From: Candidatus Enterococcus leclercqii
Lineage (GTDB): Bacteria; Bacillota; Bacilli; Lactobacillales; Enterococcaceae
Assembly (NCBI RefSeq): GCF_009933135.1
Contig: NZ_MAEH01000002.1
Span: 41,981-105,980 of the forward strand
Length of the DNA: 64,000 nucleotides
Reading direction: 5' to 3'
Below the pieces are notes generated by a model. It worked only from the letters and a program-made list of their open reading frames with translations, made no database searches and had not been told where the DNA came from. Made by a program: the position numbers and the translations under genes. Of this stretch, positions 52,668 to 60,065 are shown in pieces (position 1 is the first letter of the stretch; each line of letters opens with the position of its first letter).

Positions 52668-52784
52668 CAAAACAAACCTGGTGAGTATCAAAATAGTCTA
52701 CGGTTTCTTGTAAATGGACCTACAATAACTGTCTGGCTGTTGCTGTAAAAAAGGAGCGGAAATTCGCAGAAGGTCGTGACTTGT

Positions 52785-52880
52785 GCTAAAATGCAGTTAA
52801 ATATGAATGAGTATTCATTTGACGGTACCTCTTTTGCGCCCGCCTTCTTCAACGCGGGTAAAGAAGGTAGACGCCGCGGG
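52785..52880 (+). promoter_or_regulatory. Promoter, palindromic operator and folded leader of the CDF gene
   Basis: An extended -10 (TG at 52785, TAAAAT 52788-52793) is followed by the palindrome ATGAAT-GAGT-ATTCAT (52803-52818), similar in style to ArsR/CzrA metal-repressor sites. Further on, CCTTCTT (52843-52849) pairs with AAGAAGG (52861-52867), and CCCGC (52839-52843) can pair with either of two GCGGG copies (52854-52858 or 52876-52880). These look like alternative folds. Confidence 0.5.
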
Positions 52881-52928
52881 AATACTTAAAAATTGAATTT
52901 GCTGCAATTGAAAAGAGGTAATTGTATT

Positions 52929-53831
52929 ATGCATGAACATCATCATGAACATTCTGGTGCTTCTAAGGGAATGGATCGTGCCTTTAAAATCGGAATTGTT
53001 ATCAATCTGCTCTTTGTAGTCATTGAGGCCGGCTTTGGTTTTTCTGCGAATGCTTTGTCACTGGTGGCAGATGCCGGTCATAATCTCAGCGATGTTTTGG
53101 GACTGGCGGTCTCTTGGATTGCGCTGCTTTTGAGCCGCCGTCCTCGGACAGTGAAACGGACTTACGGGTATAAGCGCAGCTCGATTTTGGCGGCTTTGTT
53201 CAACGGGGTATTTTTACTGGTTGCTGTCGGGGGTATTCTATTAGAAGCTGTGCAGCGCTTGTGGGCTCCGCAGGCAGTCGCTGAAAATCAGGTAATCGTT
53301 GTAGCGACAATTGGCATCTTGATTAACGGCTTTACCGCATGGTTGTTTATGAAAAATCAAAAGCGTGACCTCAATATCAAAGGGGCATTTTTACACATGG
53401 CTGCCGATACGCTGGTTTCAGTGGGGGTTGTGTTAGCAGCTTTGGTAATCAAGGTAACGGATTGGTTCTGGTTGGATCCAGTCATCAGTATACTCATCGC
53501 AGTGGTGATTTTTATTGGCAGCTGGCAGCTTTTGCGAGACGCGTTGGCTTTGTCTGTAGACGGTGTTCCTCCTTCTGTAGACTATCAAGAGGTAGCTGCA
53601 TTCCTGCTGTCCCAGCCAACGGTGATTGGGCAGCATGACCTGCATATCTGGGCGCTGAGCACGACAGAAAATGCGATGACTGTCCATCTTTGCCGAGAAA
53701 CCTTAGCGGACAATAACCAGTTTTTGGAACAGCTGGACCATGAGTTGACTAGTCGGTTTGATTTGGCGCATATTACCATCCAAGTGGAGCTGGGAGAAAT
53801 TAAAGACGAATCTGTAAAGCACAGTATTTGA
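52929..53831 (+). CDS. czcD: CDF-family metal cation exporter (CzcD/ZitB-like)
   Basis: The protein has 300 residues and starts at ATG 52929 (AGAGGTAA upstream), giving the His-rich HEHHHEHSG N-terminus typical of zinc exporters; the frame from 52893 is rejected. Six membrane segments. Metal sites are VADAGHNLSDVLG in helix 2 (His and Asp) and HMAADTLVSVG in helix 5 (His and Asp). A cytosolic C-terminal domain has GQHDLHIWALS. It exports Zn2+, Cd2+ or Co2+ in exchange for protons. A probable metal-repressor operator lies upstream. Confidence 0.94.
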   Translation: MHEHHHEHSGASKGMDRAFKIGIVINLLFVVIEAGFGFSANALSLVADAGHNLSDVLGLAVSWIALLLSRRPRTVKRTYGYKRSSILAALFNGVFLLVAVGGILLEAVQRLWAPQAVAENQVIVVATIGILINGFTAWLFMKNQKRDLNIKGAFLHMAADTLVSVGVVLAALVIKVTDWFWLDPVISILIAVVIFIGSWQLLRDALALSVDGVPPSVDYQEVAAFLLSQPTVIGQHDLHIWALSTTENAMTVHLCRETLADNNQFLEQLDHELTSRFDLAHITIQVELGEIKDESVKHSI

Positions 53832-53931
53832 TTAGCTGAAGAGCTTTTGCAGCTGAACACAAGGTACTGGGATTATCTATAAGAGCTTGTTGCTATTTAA
53901 AGGATTAAAGGTATTTCTCAATTGAAAACAA

Positions 53932-53985
53932 AACACCGCAAACAGTAGGCAAAATTAGCTGCCGGCTGTTTGCGGTGTTTTTTAT
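53932..53985. terminator. Bidirectional terminator between czcD and redox operon
   Basis: AACACCGCAAACAG (53932-53945) pairs perfectly with CTGTTTGCGGTGTT (53966-53979), then TTTTT; A-run on the left. It serves both converging transcripts. Confidence 0.93.
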
Positions 53986-53991
53986 GTGTCA

Positions 53992-54483
53992 TCAAACGTG
54001 GGCGTGGATAACCGGTGCTTTTTCCAAATCCAATACGCCTCGTTCAAGTAGCTCATTTACGATCCAAACGGAAACTTCTCCGGTAATGCCGATACAATGC
54101 TGTTTGCGGCCTTCTGACATAAAGTCATCCCCTGCCCATTGTCGCGTGATGACGCGGCAACAACAGGAACGGTATTTTTCTTTGATAAAGTCGTGGAGTC
54201 CTTTAGAGATTTCAAACATTTCGGGATTCATTGGTTCCCCCCGTTTGCGGCCGTAGACCATACCCAAAGAGATTTGTCCGCCAGAAACGGCCCCACACAG
54301 ACATTGTGCTTTTCCCATACCGATGGGAAATCCCGAGGCTAGCCGCACGACATCTTCGTCATAAGGCTGACCCAAGACATCATTTAATGTCTCGACTACC
54401 GCTTCGGAACAATAATAGGTTCCGGTACTGAAATAAGTTTCAGCGACTTCTCTTACCATATCCAGATATTCTTGCTTTTCCAT
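53992..54483 (-). CDS. C_GCAxxG_C_C family putative redox protein
   Basis: The protein has 163 residues and starts at ATG 54483 behind AAGGAGAG. The named motif is visible as CLCGAVSGG, with further conserved cysteines in YYCSEAVVE, YRSCCCRVI and KQHCIG. The family is thought to bind an iron-sulfur cluster or take part in low-potential redox chemistry, but no member role is firmly assigned here. It is the last gene of a four-gene operon with a double-cubane reductase, its activase and a transporter, which supports a redox role. Confidence 0.86.
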   Translation of the reverse strand: MEKQEYLDMVREVAETYFSTGTYYCSEAVVETLNDVLGQPYDEDVVRLASGFPIGMGKAQCLCGAVSGGQISLGMVYGRKRGEPMNPEMFEISKGLHDFIKEKYRSCCCRVITRQWAGDDFMSEGRKQHCIGITGEVSVWIVNELLERGVLDLEKAPVIHAHV

Positions 54484-54496
54484 TGTTCAACTCTCC

Positions 54497-55477
54497 TTAA
54501 CTAGTGTGATCTTCATCCATTAAATCGTTAGCCATTGCCGATTTTTCCTGCCAGGCTGATTTTAGAGGTAAGATTAGGCCGGTTACCAGATAACCCAAGA
54601 AGACATAAGTGATAAACAGGCCGGCTAAAATCATCTCAAAACGAAGCAGGACAGAAAAAAACGGGATTGAAACATTCTGAGCTGCCAGGTATTTTCCCGC
54701 TGCCTTTAATGAAAGAGCAGTGATCACTGTTGGAAAGGTGAAGGCAGAAAAACTGGGCAAAAAGGCTTTGGTGAAAAAACTCGGAACTTGTATCAAAATA
54801 AAGAAATAGAGCAATTGCGAGATTAGTAGTAATCCGAAAAATACCCCTTTGTGAGGTGTTGCAAAACTGTTCAAATAACCTGCCAGCAATAGGGAAACTG
54901 GTGCACAGATGATGGTGATATTGGCTCGTAGCACGGAGGGAATCTTTTTTACTTTGTAAACTCTATACAAAACCAGTGGCAATACAGCAACAATCAAGCC
55001 AGCCCCCAGTAAAAAGAAGAGCTGCCCCACCAAAAACTGTTGGTGAATTGGAGCCGTGACGCTGGCAGTGACAATGCCGATATAGACAATCAGCCAGCTG
55101 GGATAGACGTTTTCAATGTGAAAATCAAAGACCCAGCGTTTGGTAAAAAGTAACAGCAAGAACAGATGCAACAGGATTCCGAAAATCCAAACCAGCAATG
55201 CAATTTGGGAATGAAAGTCAGCAATATAAGTGGAGAAGACCATCAGACTCATGCTATAGGTAGGAAAAACAGAAGCGGGTACTGGCTGCTGCAGCTCACT
55301 TTTAAACTGTTGGCGATCAGCGAAAATCCGTAGGGTAATTACTCCTAATAACAGTGTTGCCAAAATTCCTAAGCCGTCATGGGCGAGTTGCGAATCACTT
55401 TGCAGCAGATTGCCCAAGACAAACATCGCTAAAATCAAGCCGGTGATGGGCAATGGTATTTTTTTTATCAGTGTCAT
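54497..55477 (-). CDS. TDT-family (TehA/SLAC1-like) transporter
   Basis: The protein has 326 residues and about ten membrane helices (for example PLPITGLILAMFVLGNLL, IALLVWIFGILLHLFLLLLF and VITALSLKAAG). The fold is that of tellurite-resistance/dicarboxylate (TDT) transporters and plant SLAC1 anion channels. Ribosome site AAAGAGGAAAA. The solute is unknown; family substrates include C4-dicarboxylates, sulfite, tellurite and other anions. Placed between the activase and the C_GCAxxG_C_C protein, it probably moves the substrate or product of the reductase. Confidence 0.88.
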   Translation of the reverse strand: MTLIKKIPLPITGLILAMFVLGNLLQSDSQLAHDGLGILATLLLGVITLRIFADRQQFKSELQQPVPASVFPTYSMSLMVFSTYIADFHSQIALLVWIFGILLHLFLLLLFTKRWVFDFHIENVYPSWLIVYIGIVTASVTAPIHQQFLVGQLFFLLGAGLIVAVLPLVLYRVYKVKKIPSVLRANITIICAPVSLLLAGYLNSFATPHKGVFFGLLLISQLLYFFILIQVPSFFTKAFLPSFSAFTFPTVITALSLKAAGKYLAAQNVSIPFFSVLLRFEMILAGLFITYVFLGYLVTGLILPLKSAWQEKSAMANDLMDEDHTS

Positions 55478-55513
55478 CTTTTTTCCTCTTTTCTTTGATT
55501 GTTAAAAGAAGAG

Positions 55514-56353
55514 CTAGACTTGTGGAGATGGCGCAAAGCGAGGGTGCCCCGCTGATTTTTTGATCCCGATTTGGGCGGCACCAATTGCACCTGCATACTG
55601 TGACAGAGGATCGGTTATTACCGGGGCGCCAATCGTATCTGCCAGGACTGTGGTGAAGGCTTTGCTGGCGGACAGCCCACCAGTAAAGAAGACCGCAGCA
55701 CCTTTTGGCGGCCGGAGTTTACTGTATTGACCGTTAATCCGTTTAGCGATTGCATAAAGGACGCCTAGTGCGATATCTTCACGTTTTTCACCTTTTGCAA
55801 TCAAGCTGACGACTTCTGACTCGGCAAAAACAGTGCACATGCTGTTGATAGTGACCGGTACAGCCCCGGCAACAAAGGAATCCAGCACCTCGATTTCTTC
55901 CCCTAAGGTTCGCATCATCACTTCCACAAAGCGGCCGGTACCCGCAGCGCAGCGGTCATTCATGCTGAATTCAGCAACACCGCCTTGTCCATTCAGTAAA
56001 ATTGTTTTGCAGTCTTGTCCGCCGATATCAATAACTTGTTGGGTACCCGTCCGCAGATATTCGGCTCCTTTACCATGACAAGTAATCTCGGTGACAACTA
56101 GATCGGCCGGCAGTAATTTGCGACCATAGCCGGTAGTTACTAAAAAGGTGTCTGCTGGCGAGTCTTCATTGTGAGCAGTATCACTTACTTCTGCAAGCTC
56201 TGGGAGACTAGGGTCTAATTGCGCTAGCACGGCTAGCATAGCTTTTTTTGGATCGCCGGCTGTGGGAAGCAGGCTCTTTTTGGTCAAACGTCCGGCTTCA
56301 AAGAGGACACCTTTAGTGGTAGTGGAGCCGGAGTCTAGGCCGATGACCCGCAT
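55514..56353 (-). CDS. 2-Hydroxyacyl-CoA dehydratase-type activase (BadF/BcrA family ATPase)
   Basis: The protein has 279 residues. I chose ATG 56353, which shares its A with the upstream stop (TGATG); GTG 56356 is the alternative. Actin-like ATPase: VIGLDSGSTTTKGVLFEAG, VIDIGGQDCKTI, and two cluster cysteines in NDRCAAGTGRFVEVM and SMCTVFAESEVVSL, which bind a [4Fe-4S] cluster across the dimer. It uses ATP to push low-potential electrons into the partner reductase encoded just upstream. Similar to YjiL. Confidence 0.93.
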   Translation of the reverse strand: MRVIGLDSGSTTTKGVLFEAGRLTKKSLLPTAGDPKKAMLAVLAQLDPSLPELAEVSDTAHNEDSPADTFLVTTGYGRKLLPADLVVTEITCHGKGAEYLRTGTQQVIDIGGQDCKTILLNGQGGVAEFSMNDRCAAGTGRFVEVMMRTLGEEIEVLDSFVAGAVPVTINSMCTVFAESEVVSLIAKGEKREDIALGVLYAIAKRINGQYSKLRPPKGAAVFFTGGLSASKAFTTVLADTIGAPVITDPLSQYAGAIGAAQIGIKKSAGHPRFAPSPQV

Positions 56354-57519
56354 CACACGCGCACCTCCAGCATTTCCACAAAGGCTGCAACCCGGGTATT
56401 GATCTGCTCGATATCAGCAGTCGAGTAGTCGGTTTCCAGATACATATAAGGCGTTTGTTTTTCTTCTTGCAAGAAACGTTTAATCTGCAAAGATTCCACC
56501 GAAAATGGAATACAGTTTTGTAAAACCATATCGATAACGCCGTCGACTTGATAGTCATCAACCATTTGGCTGAGAAGCTCTTTTCGAGGCTGGTTGTTAG
56601 ACATGCAGGCACAACCAATCTGCAAGTATTTATCAGTCAAAGCTTGATAGACGTCTTCTTGGGTTTCATCGACTAACTTTTCAACCGCTTTGGCTACTGT
56701 ACAATTTTCAAAAGCTACTACGATGCCGCCATTTTCTTCGATGGCGCGGATGACTTTTTCTGTCACGCCACCAATGGGAGAACCTGTCACCAGAATTCTC
56801 GGCTTATCATCAAGGCGGTGTCCCGCTTCATACTGGGCTTTGACTTTGGCGGTGGTTTCTTCTAACGTTTGGATGATTTCTTCTTTATCAAATTTGTATT
56901 GGGCACCGTACATCACTCGAAAAATTTCACCACCAGAAATGGCCGGTGGATTCAGTTGTCCAAGACGATAGAAATTTTGTTTAGCGATTCGTTCCCGATT
57001 CTTCAATTGAATTGCAGCTTGAATTTGACGATCAGTGATGGTCACGCCAAAATAGTCTTCCAGCTTTTCTTTAAAGGCGACCAGTTCACTGTACCAAAGG
57101 CGGCGACTGGTTTCGCTGTCCCGGTTGTGAGGCAGCTGCATCAAGTAAAGGTCTTTGAAACCGGCCATGTATTCGTACATTTTTTTCTTGCCGTCACAGG
57201 TGGTTTCCCCTACCACCAAGTCGGAAAAATAAAAATAGGGACATTTGTCGGTTTTACCAAAGCCGTAACTGGATTTGATCAAGGGGCAGAGGTTTCGAGG
57301 CAGATCCTCTTCGGCTTCCGGTATCGTTTCGTCAGAAGTGGAGCAGAGACTGATCTGGATTGCTCCAGCAGCTAATACCAGTTCTTCTGGCATAAACGTA
57401 CAGTAGACACCGACGACCGGCTGACCACTTTCTTTCATTTTTTTGACGGTCAGAAATCCTTGCTGGCGAGCCTCCCCAAACTCGTCAAAAATTTCTGGTA
57501 AGGTAGTTTTGACTTCCAT
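56353..57519 (-). CDS. Double-cubane-cluster anaerobic reductase (HgdB/YjiM family)
   Basis: The protein has 388 residues and starts at ATG 57519 behind AAAAGGAG. It shows the 2-hydroxyacyl-CoA dehydratase D-subunit fold: GVYCTFMPEELVLAAGA, NLCPLIKSSYG and TDKCPYFYFSDLVVGETTCDG, with later cysteines in FENCTV, GCACMSNNQ and LQNCIPFS. As a single large subunit with one adjacent activase, it matches double-cubane proteins, which hold an [8Fe-9S] cluster and reduce small molecules at very low potential. The physiological substrate is unknown. First gene of the operon, behind a cre-controlled promoter. Confidence 0.9.
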   Translation of the reverse strand: MEVKTTLPEIFDEFGEARQQGFLTVKKMKESGQPVVGVYCTFMPEELVLAAGAIQISLCSTSDETIPEAEEDLPRNLCPLIKSSYGFGKTDKCPYFYFSDLVVGETTCDGKKKMYEYMAGFKDLYLMQLPHNRDSETSRRLWYSELVAFKEKLEDYFGVTITDRQIQAAIQLKNRERIAKQNFYRLGQLNPPAISGGEIFRVMYGAQYKFDKEEIIQTLEETTAKVKAQYEAGHRLDDKPRILVTGSPIGGVTEKVIRAIEENGGIVVAFENCTVAKAVEKLVDETQEDVYQALTDKYLQIGCACMSNNQPRKELLSQMVDDYQVDGVIDMVLQNCIPFSVESLQIKRFLQEEKQTPYMYLETDYSTADIEQINTRVAAFVEMLEVRV

Positions 57520-57577
57520 GTGATTGATACTCCTTTTATGTTCTATTTTGAAAAGATAGCGTCGGGTTTCGACGTTA

Positions 57578-57625
57578 TGTAAACGTTGTCAAAAGGAGTA
57601 TAGTAGTTTTGTACTAGTCTGGCAA
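57578..57625 (-). promoter_or_regulatory. Promoter and perfect cre site of the redox operon
   Basis: On the minus strand TTGCCA (57625-57620), 17-base spacer, TATACT (57602-57597). TGTAAACGTTGTCA at 57578-57591 (plus strand) matches all 14 cre positions and lies just after the start site. Strong CcpA repression in good carbon sources is expected. Confidence 0.8.
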
Positions 57626-57655
57626 GAGCTGATGAGAGTCGGGTGAAAGAAGGAA

Positions 57656-57690
57656 TAAAAAATATTAATCTATAATAAAAAATATTTTGT
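57656..57690. repeat. AT-rich paired direct repeat, copy 1 (possible operator)
   Basis: TAAAAAATATT occurs twice, 20 bp apart (57656 and 57676), followed by TTGT. Nearly the same 34-base unit recurs at 58322-58355, upstream of modA. Confidence 0.5.
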
Positions 57691-57779
57691 TTGTTTTTTG
57701 AATGACATTTAAAAGCGGAGTGCGGGGCATTTTAAAAAGCAAATGGTAAAATGGAGAAAAGCTGAAAGGTGGCGTTTTT

Positions 57780-58130
57780 GTGACCGAACCACGAATTTAT
57801 AACATGCATTTTGCCGCGGTTTATCCTCTCTACGTGGCAAAAGCAGAGAAAAAGGGCCGTAAAAAAGAGGAAGTCGATGAGATAATAACTTGGTTGACAG
57901 GTTATTCAAATGAAGCATTGGCGAAGCAGATTGCTGCCACAGTTGATTTTCGGCAGTTTTTTGAAGAAGCCCCCCGATTAAATCCCCAGCGATCGCTGAT
58001 TAAGGGCGTTGTCTGTGGCGTTCGCGTGGAGGAGATAAAGGAACCTTTAATGCAGGAAATCCGCTATTTGGACAAATTGGTGGATGAGTTGGCCAAAGGA
58101 AAAGCGCTGGAGAAAATCTTGCGCAGCTGA
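57780..58130 (+). CDS. DUF2200 family protein
   Basis: The protein has 116 residues with a GTG start behind AAAGGTGG. It fits DUF2200: [38 protein letters not shown] and the C-terminal [34 protein letters not shown]. Small, soluble and helical. Function unknown. It is divergent from the redox operon and preceded by the AT-rich repeat shared with modA. Confidence 0.85.
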   Translation: MTEPRIYNMHFAAVYPLYVAKAEKKGRKKEEVDEIITWLTGYSNEALAKQIAATVDFRQFFEEAPRLNPQRSLIKGVVCGVRVEEIKEPLMQEIRYLDKLVDELAKGKALEKILRS

Positions 58131-58321
58131 CAAGTTTTGTGAAGGGGGACTACAAGGGGTGGCGGCTTTGTTTTGGTTGCTTTTAGGGAAACTAGAGGGT
58201 AACCAGAAAACAGCTGGAACCATGATTAGAGCCGAATGGTTAGAAATAAGTGAGTATCGCTGACTATCAAGGGAGAAAAAAACTTGATAGGACAGGGGTA
58301 CTTTTTTTGGAATTCTTTAAC

Positions 58322-58355
58322 TAAAAAATATTTATTAGAATAAAAAATATTTTAT
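58322..58355. repeat. AT-rich paired direct repeat, copy 2 (possible operator)
   Basis: TAAAAAATATT at 58322 and again at 58341 (19 bp apart), followed by TTAT. The rest of the 58131-58452 interval shows no gene; it serves as the modA leader. Confidence 0.5.
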
Positions 58356-58452
58356 CGGTTGCGCTATCTTTTTGCAGGATATCGTGCTAGACTTTTGAGT
58401 GTTAAAAGAAAGCGCTTGATTTTAGAGAAATTGAATTGATGGAGGGTAAAAA

Positions 58453-59301
58453 ATGAAGAAGTTTTGGACAGCTGTAATGGCGGTAAGCTTGGCAGCATTA
58501 TTAGGTGGTTGTGGTGGAAATAGTGGAAATGCAAATGCAAGTGATAGTACGGGAGAAAGTAGGACTGCCGCCAGTACGACAGCTTCGACAGAGAAAGCGG
58601 AACCCGTGAAGCTGCACTTGGCAGCCGCAGCCAGCTTGGAATATGCCTTTCAGGAAAAATTAATTCCGCTGTATCAAAAAGAACATCCAGAAGTGACTAT
58701 TGAAGGGACTTACGACAGCTCAGGGAAACTGCAGACACAGATTGAATCAGGAATGGAAGCCGATCTTTTCTTCTCAGCAGCGACTAAACAAATGGCTGCA
58801 CTGGTGACTGAAGACTTGATTGACAAAGATACAGTGACAGATTTGTTGGAAAACAAGGTGGTTTTGATTACACCTACCAATGATCCAGAAGGTCTAAAGG
58901 CATTCACAGACATCGAAAAAGCCAAAACGATTGCAATTGGTGATCCGGAAAGTGTTCCTGCAGGGCAATATGCAAAAGAAGTTCTCACCAAGTTGTCGCT
59001 ATGGGACAAGTTGGAAAGCCGCTTTAGTTTGGGAACCAATGTGACGGAAGTCTTGAACTGGGTGGCAGAAGGGAGTGCCGATGCCGGGATCGTCTATGAA
59101 ACAGATGCCAAAACGACGGATAAAGTTAAAATTATTGCTGAAGCACCGGCAGACAGCCTGGAAAAACCAATCATTTATCCAGCCGGAATCGTCAAAGCAA
59201 GTAAAAATGCCGAAGCAACAAAAGCATTTTTGGCCTTCTTACAGACGGCAGAAGCCGCTGACATCTTTAAAGAATATGGCTTTACACCGATTGCTAACTA
59301 A
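58453..59301 (+). CDS. modA: Molybdate-type ABC transporter substrate-binding lipoprotein
   Basis: The protein has 282 residues with a lipoprotein signal ending in LLGGC (C20 lipidated). A Ser/Thr-rich linker precedes the binding domain: LHLAAAASLEYAFQEKLIPLY, YDSSGKLQTQIESGMEADLFFSA, VVLITPTNDPEGL, GDPESVPAGQYAKEVL and SADAGIVYETDA, which together match ModA. The AAAS, DSSG and VPAG segments hold the oxyanion-binding serines and backbone. No modB or modC genes adjoin it in this window, so the permease is elsewhere or missing. It may supply molybdate or tungstate, perhaps for an enzyme outside the window. Confidence 0.9.
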   Translation: MKKFWTAVMAVSLAALLGGCGGNSGNANASDSTGESRTAASTTASTEKAEPVKLHLAAAASLEYAFQEKLIPLYQKEHPEVTIEGTYDSSGKLQTQIESGMEADLFFSAATKQMAALVTEDLIDKDTVTDLLENKVVLITPTNDPEGLKAFTDIEKAKTIAIGDPESVPAGQYAKEVLTKLSLWDKLESRFSLGTNVTEVLNWVAEGSADAGIVYETDAKTTDKVKIIAEAPADSLEKPIIYPAGIVKASKNAEATKAFLAFLQTAEAADIFKEYGFTPIAN

Positions 59302-59355
59302 GCTGTCCACAAAAACACGGGTTAGCAAAAAGTGTTGGGGTGCTGACAATTTGGA

Positions 59356-59533
59356 GGCTGTGACACTCGTTTAGTCACTACCTTTGAAGCGAACACTACC
59401 AAACGTGAGTCACAAACAAGAGACGGCGACCTTCCATGAATAATCGGAAGGTCGCCGTCTTTTCATGATGAAAAATTTCAAATGCTGACAAGCCTTGCTT
59501 TCATCAAAGGAGATCAGTGTTGTGTACTTTTTT
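59356..59533 (+). repeat. Dispersed intergenic hairpin repeat, copy C
   Basis: Full-length copy: GGCTGTGACACTCG, AGCGAACACTACCAAACGTG, stem AGACGGCGACCTTCC (59421-59435) with perfect complement at 59446-59460, TTTTCATGATGAAAAATTTC, GCTGAC..., TTTCATCAAAGGAGATC, and GTTGTGTACTTTTTT. It lies between convergent modA and uspA genes. The interval 59302-59627 holds nothing else. Confidence 0.85.
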
Positions 59534-59627
59534 ATACATGAGGCAGAGCTCCTTTTTCGTTGGAGAATTATCGATACCCCAGCATTAATTCTTTTGCAGG
59601 CAATCGCCGGTAGACCTAAGAACAGCT

Positions 59628-60065
59628 TTAGCGGACGATCATTACTGAGATGGGGGCATTTTTTGCGATATAGGCTGCGTGAGAACCGAAATAGCCAATC
59701 AGCCCTTTTTTGTCATTGGAACCCACCACTAAGAGATCAGCGGTGACATTGGGCAAAATGGTCTTGACGATGACTTCCGCGACATCCCCTTCGCCAGTAT
59801 AGGTTTCTACTTCTTTGACACCGTGAGCTAACGCATATTGCTGATAGGTCAGCAGCCGTGCCATTAGTTTCTCCCGCTCGCTTTTAATATAATTATTGTC
59901 CATTGCTTGATAGACATTCATGTTATCGGTCTCCAAAATCGAGACAATTAATAGCTTGGCAGCATCGATATGCGCCCGTTCAACAGCGTAATGAAATGCT
60001 TTTTGCGCATCTTCGGAAATGTCGACTCCCACCATGATGTTTTTGAACTTAAAGACTTCACTCAT
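59628..60065 (-). CDS. Universal stress protein UspA, degenerate ATP loop
   Basis: The protein has 145 residues from ATG 60065; GTG 60074 overlaps the ribosome site. FKNIMVGVDISEDAQKAFHYA and the C-terminal GSNDKKGLIGYFGSHAAYI fit Usp. The nucleotide loop G-x2-G-x9-G-S is broken: the second Gly is Asp and the spacing is shorter, so ATP binding is doubtful. Its start overlaps the end of mntH by eight bases, so translation is coupled to the manganese transporter, which suggests a role in the same stress. Confidence 0.9.
   Translation of the reverse strand: MSEVFKFKNIMVGVDISEDAQKAFHYAVERAHIDAAKLLIVSILETDNMNVYQAMDNNYIKSEREKLMARLLTYQQYALAHGVKEVETYTGEGDVAEVIVKTILPNVTADLLVVGSNDKKGLIGYFGSHAAYIAKNAPISVMIVR

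Noticed and set aside
52819..52885. NiCo (czcD) riboswitch in the CDF leader
   Set aside because: The leader folds, but I could not find the conserved four-way-junction bases of that riboswitch class.
56869..57375. 168-codon frame opposite the double-cubane reductase
   Set aside because: Antisense shadow; the sense strand has the full cysteine pattern of the family.
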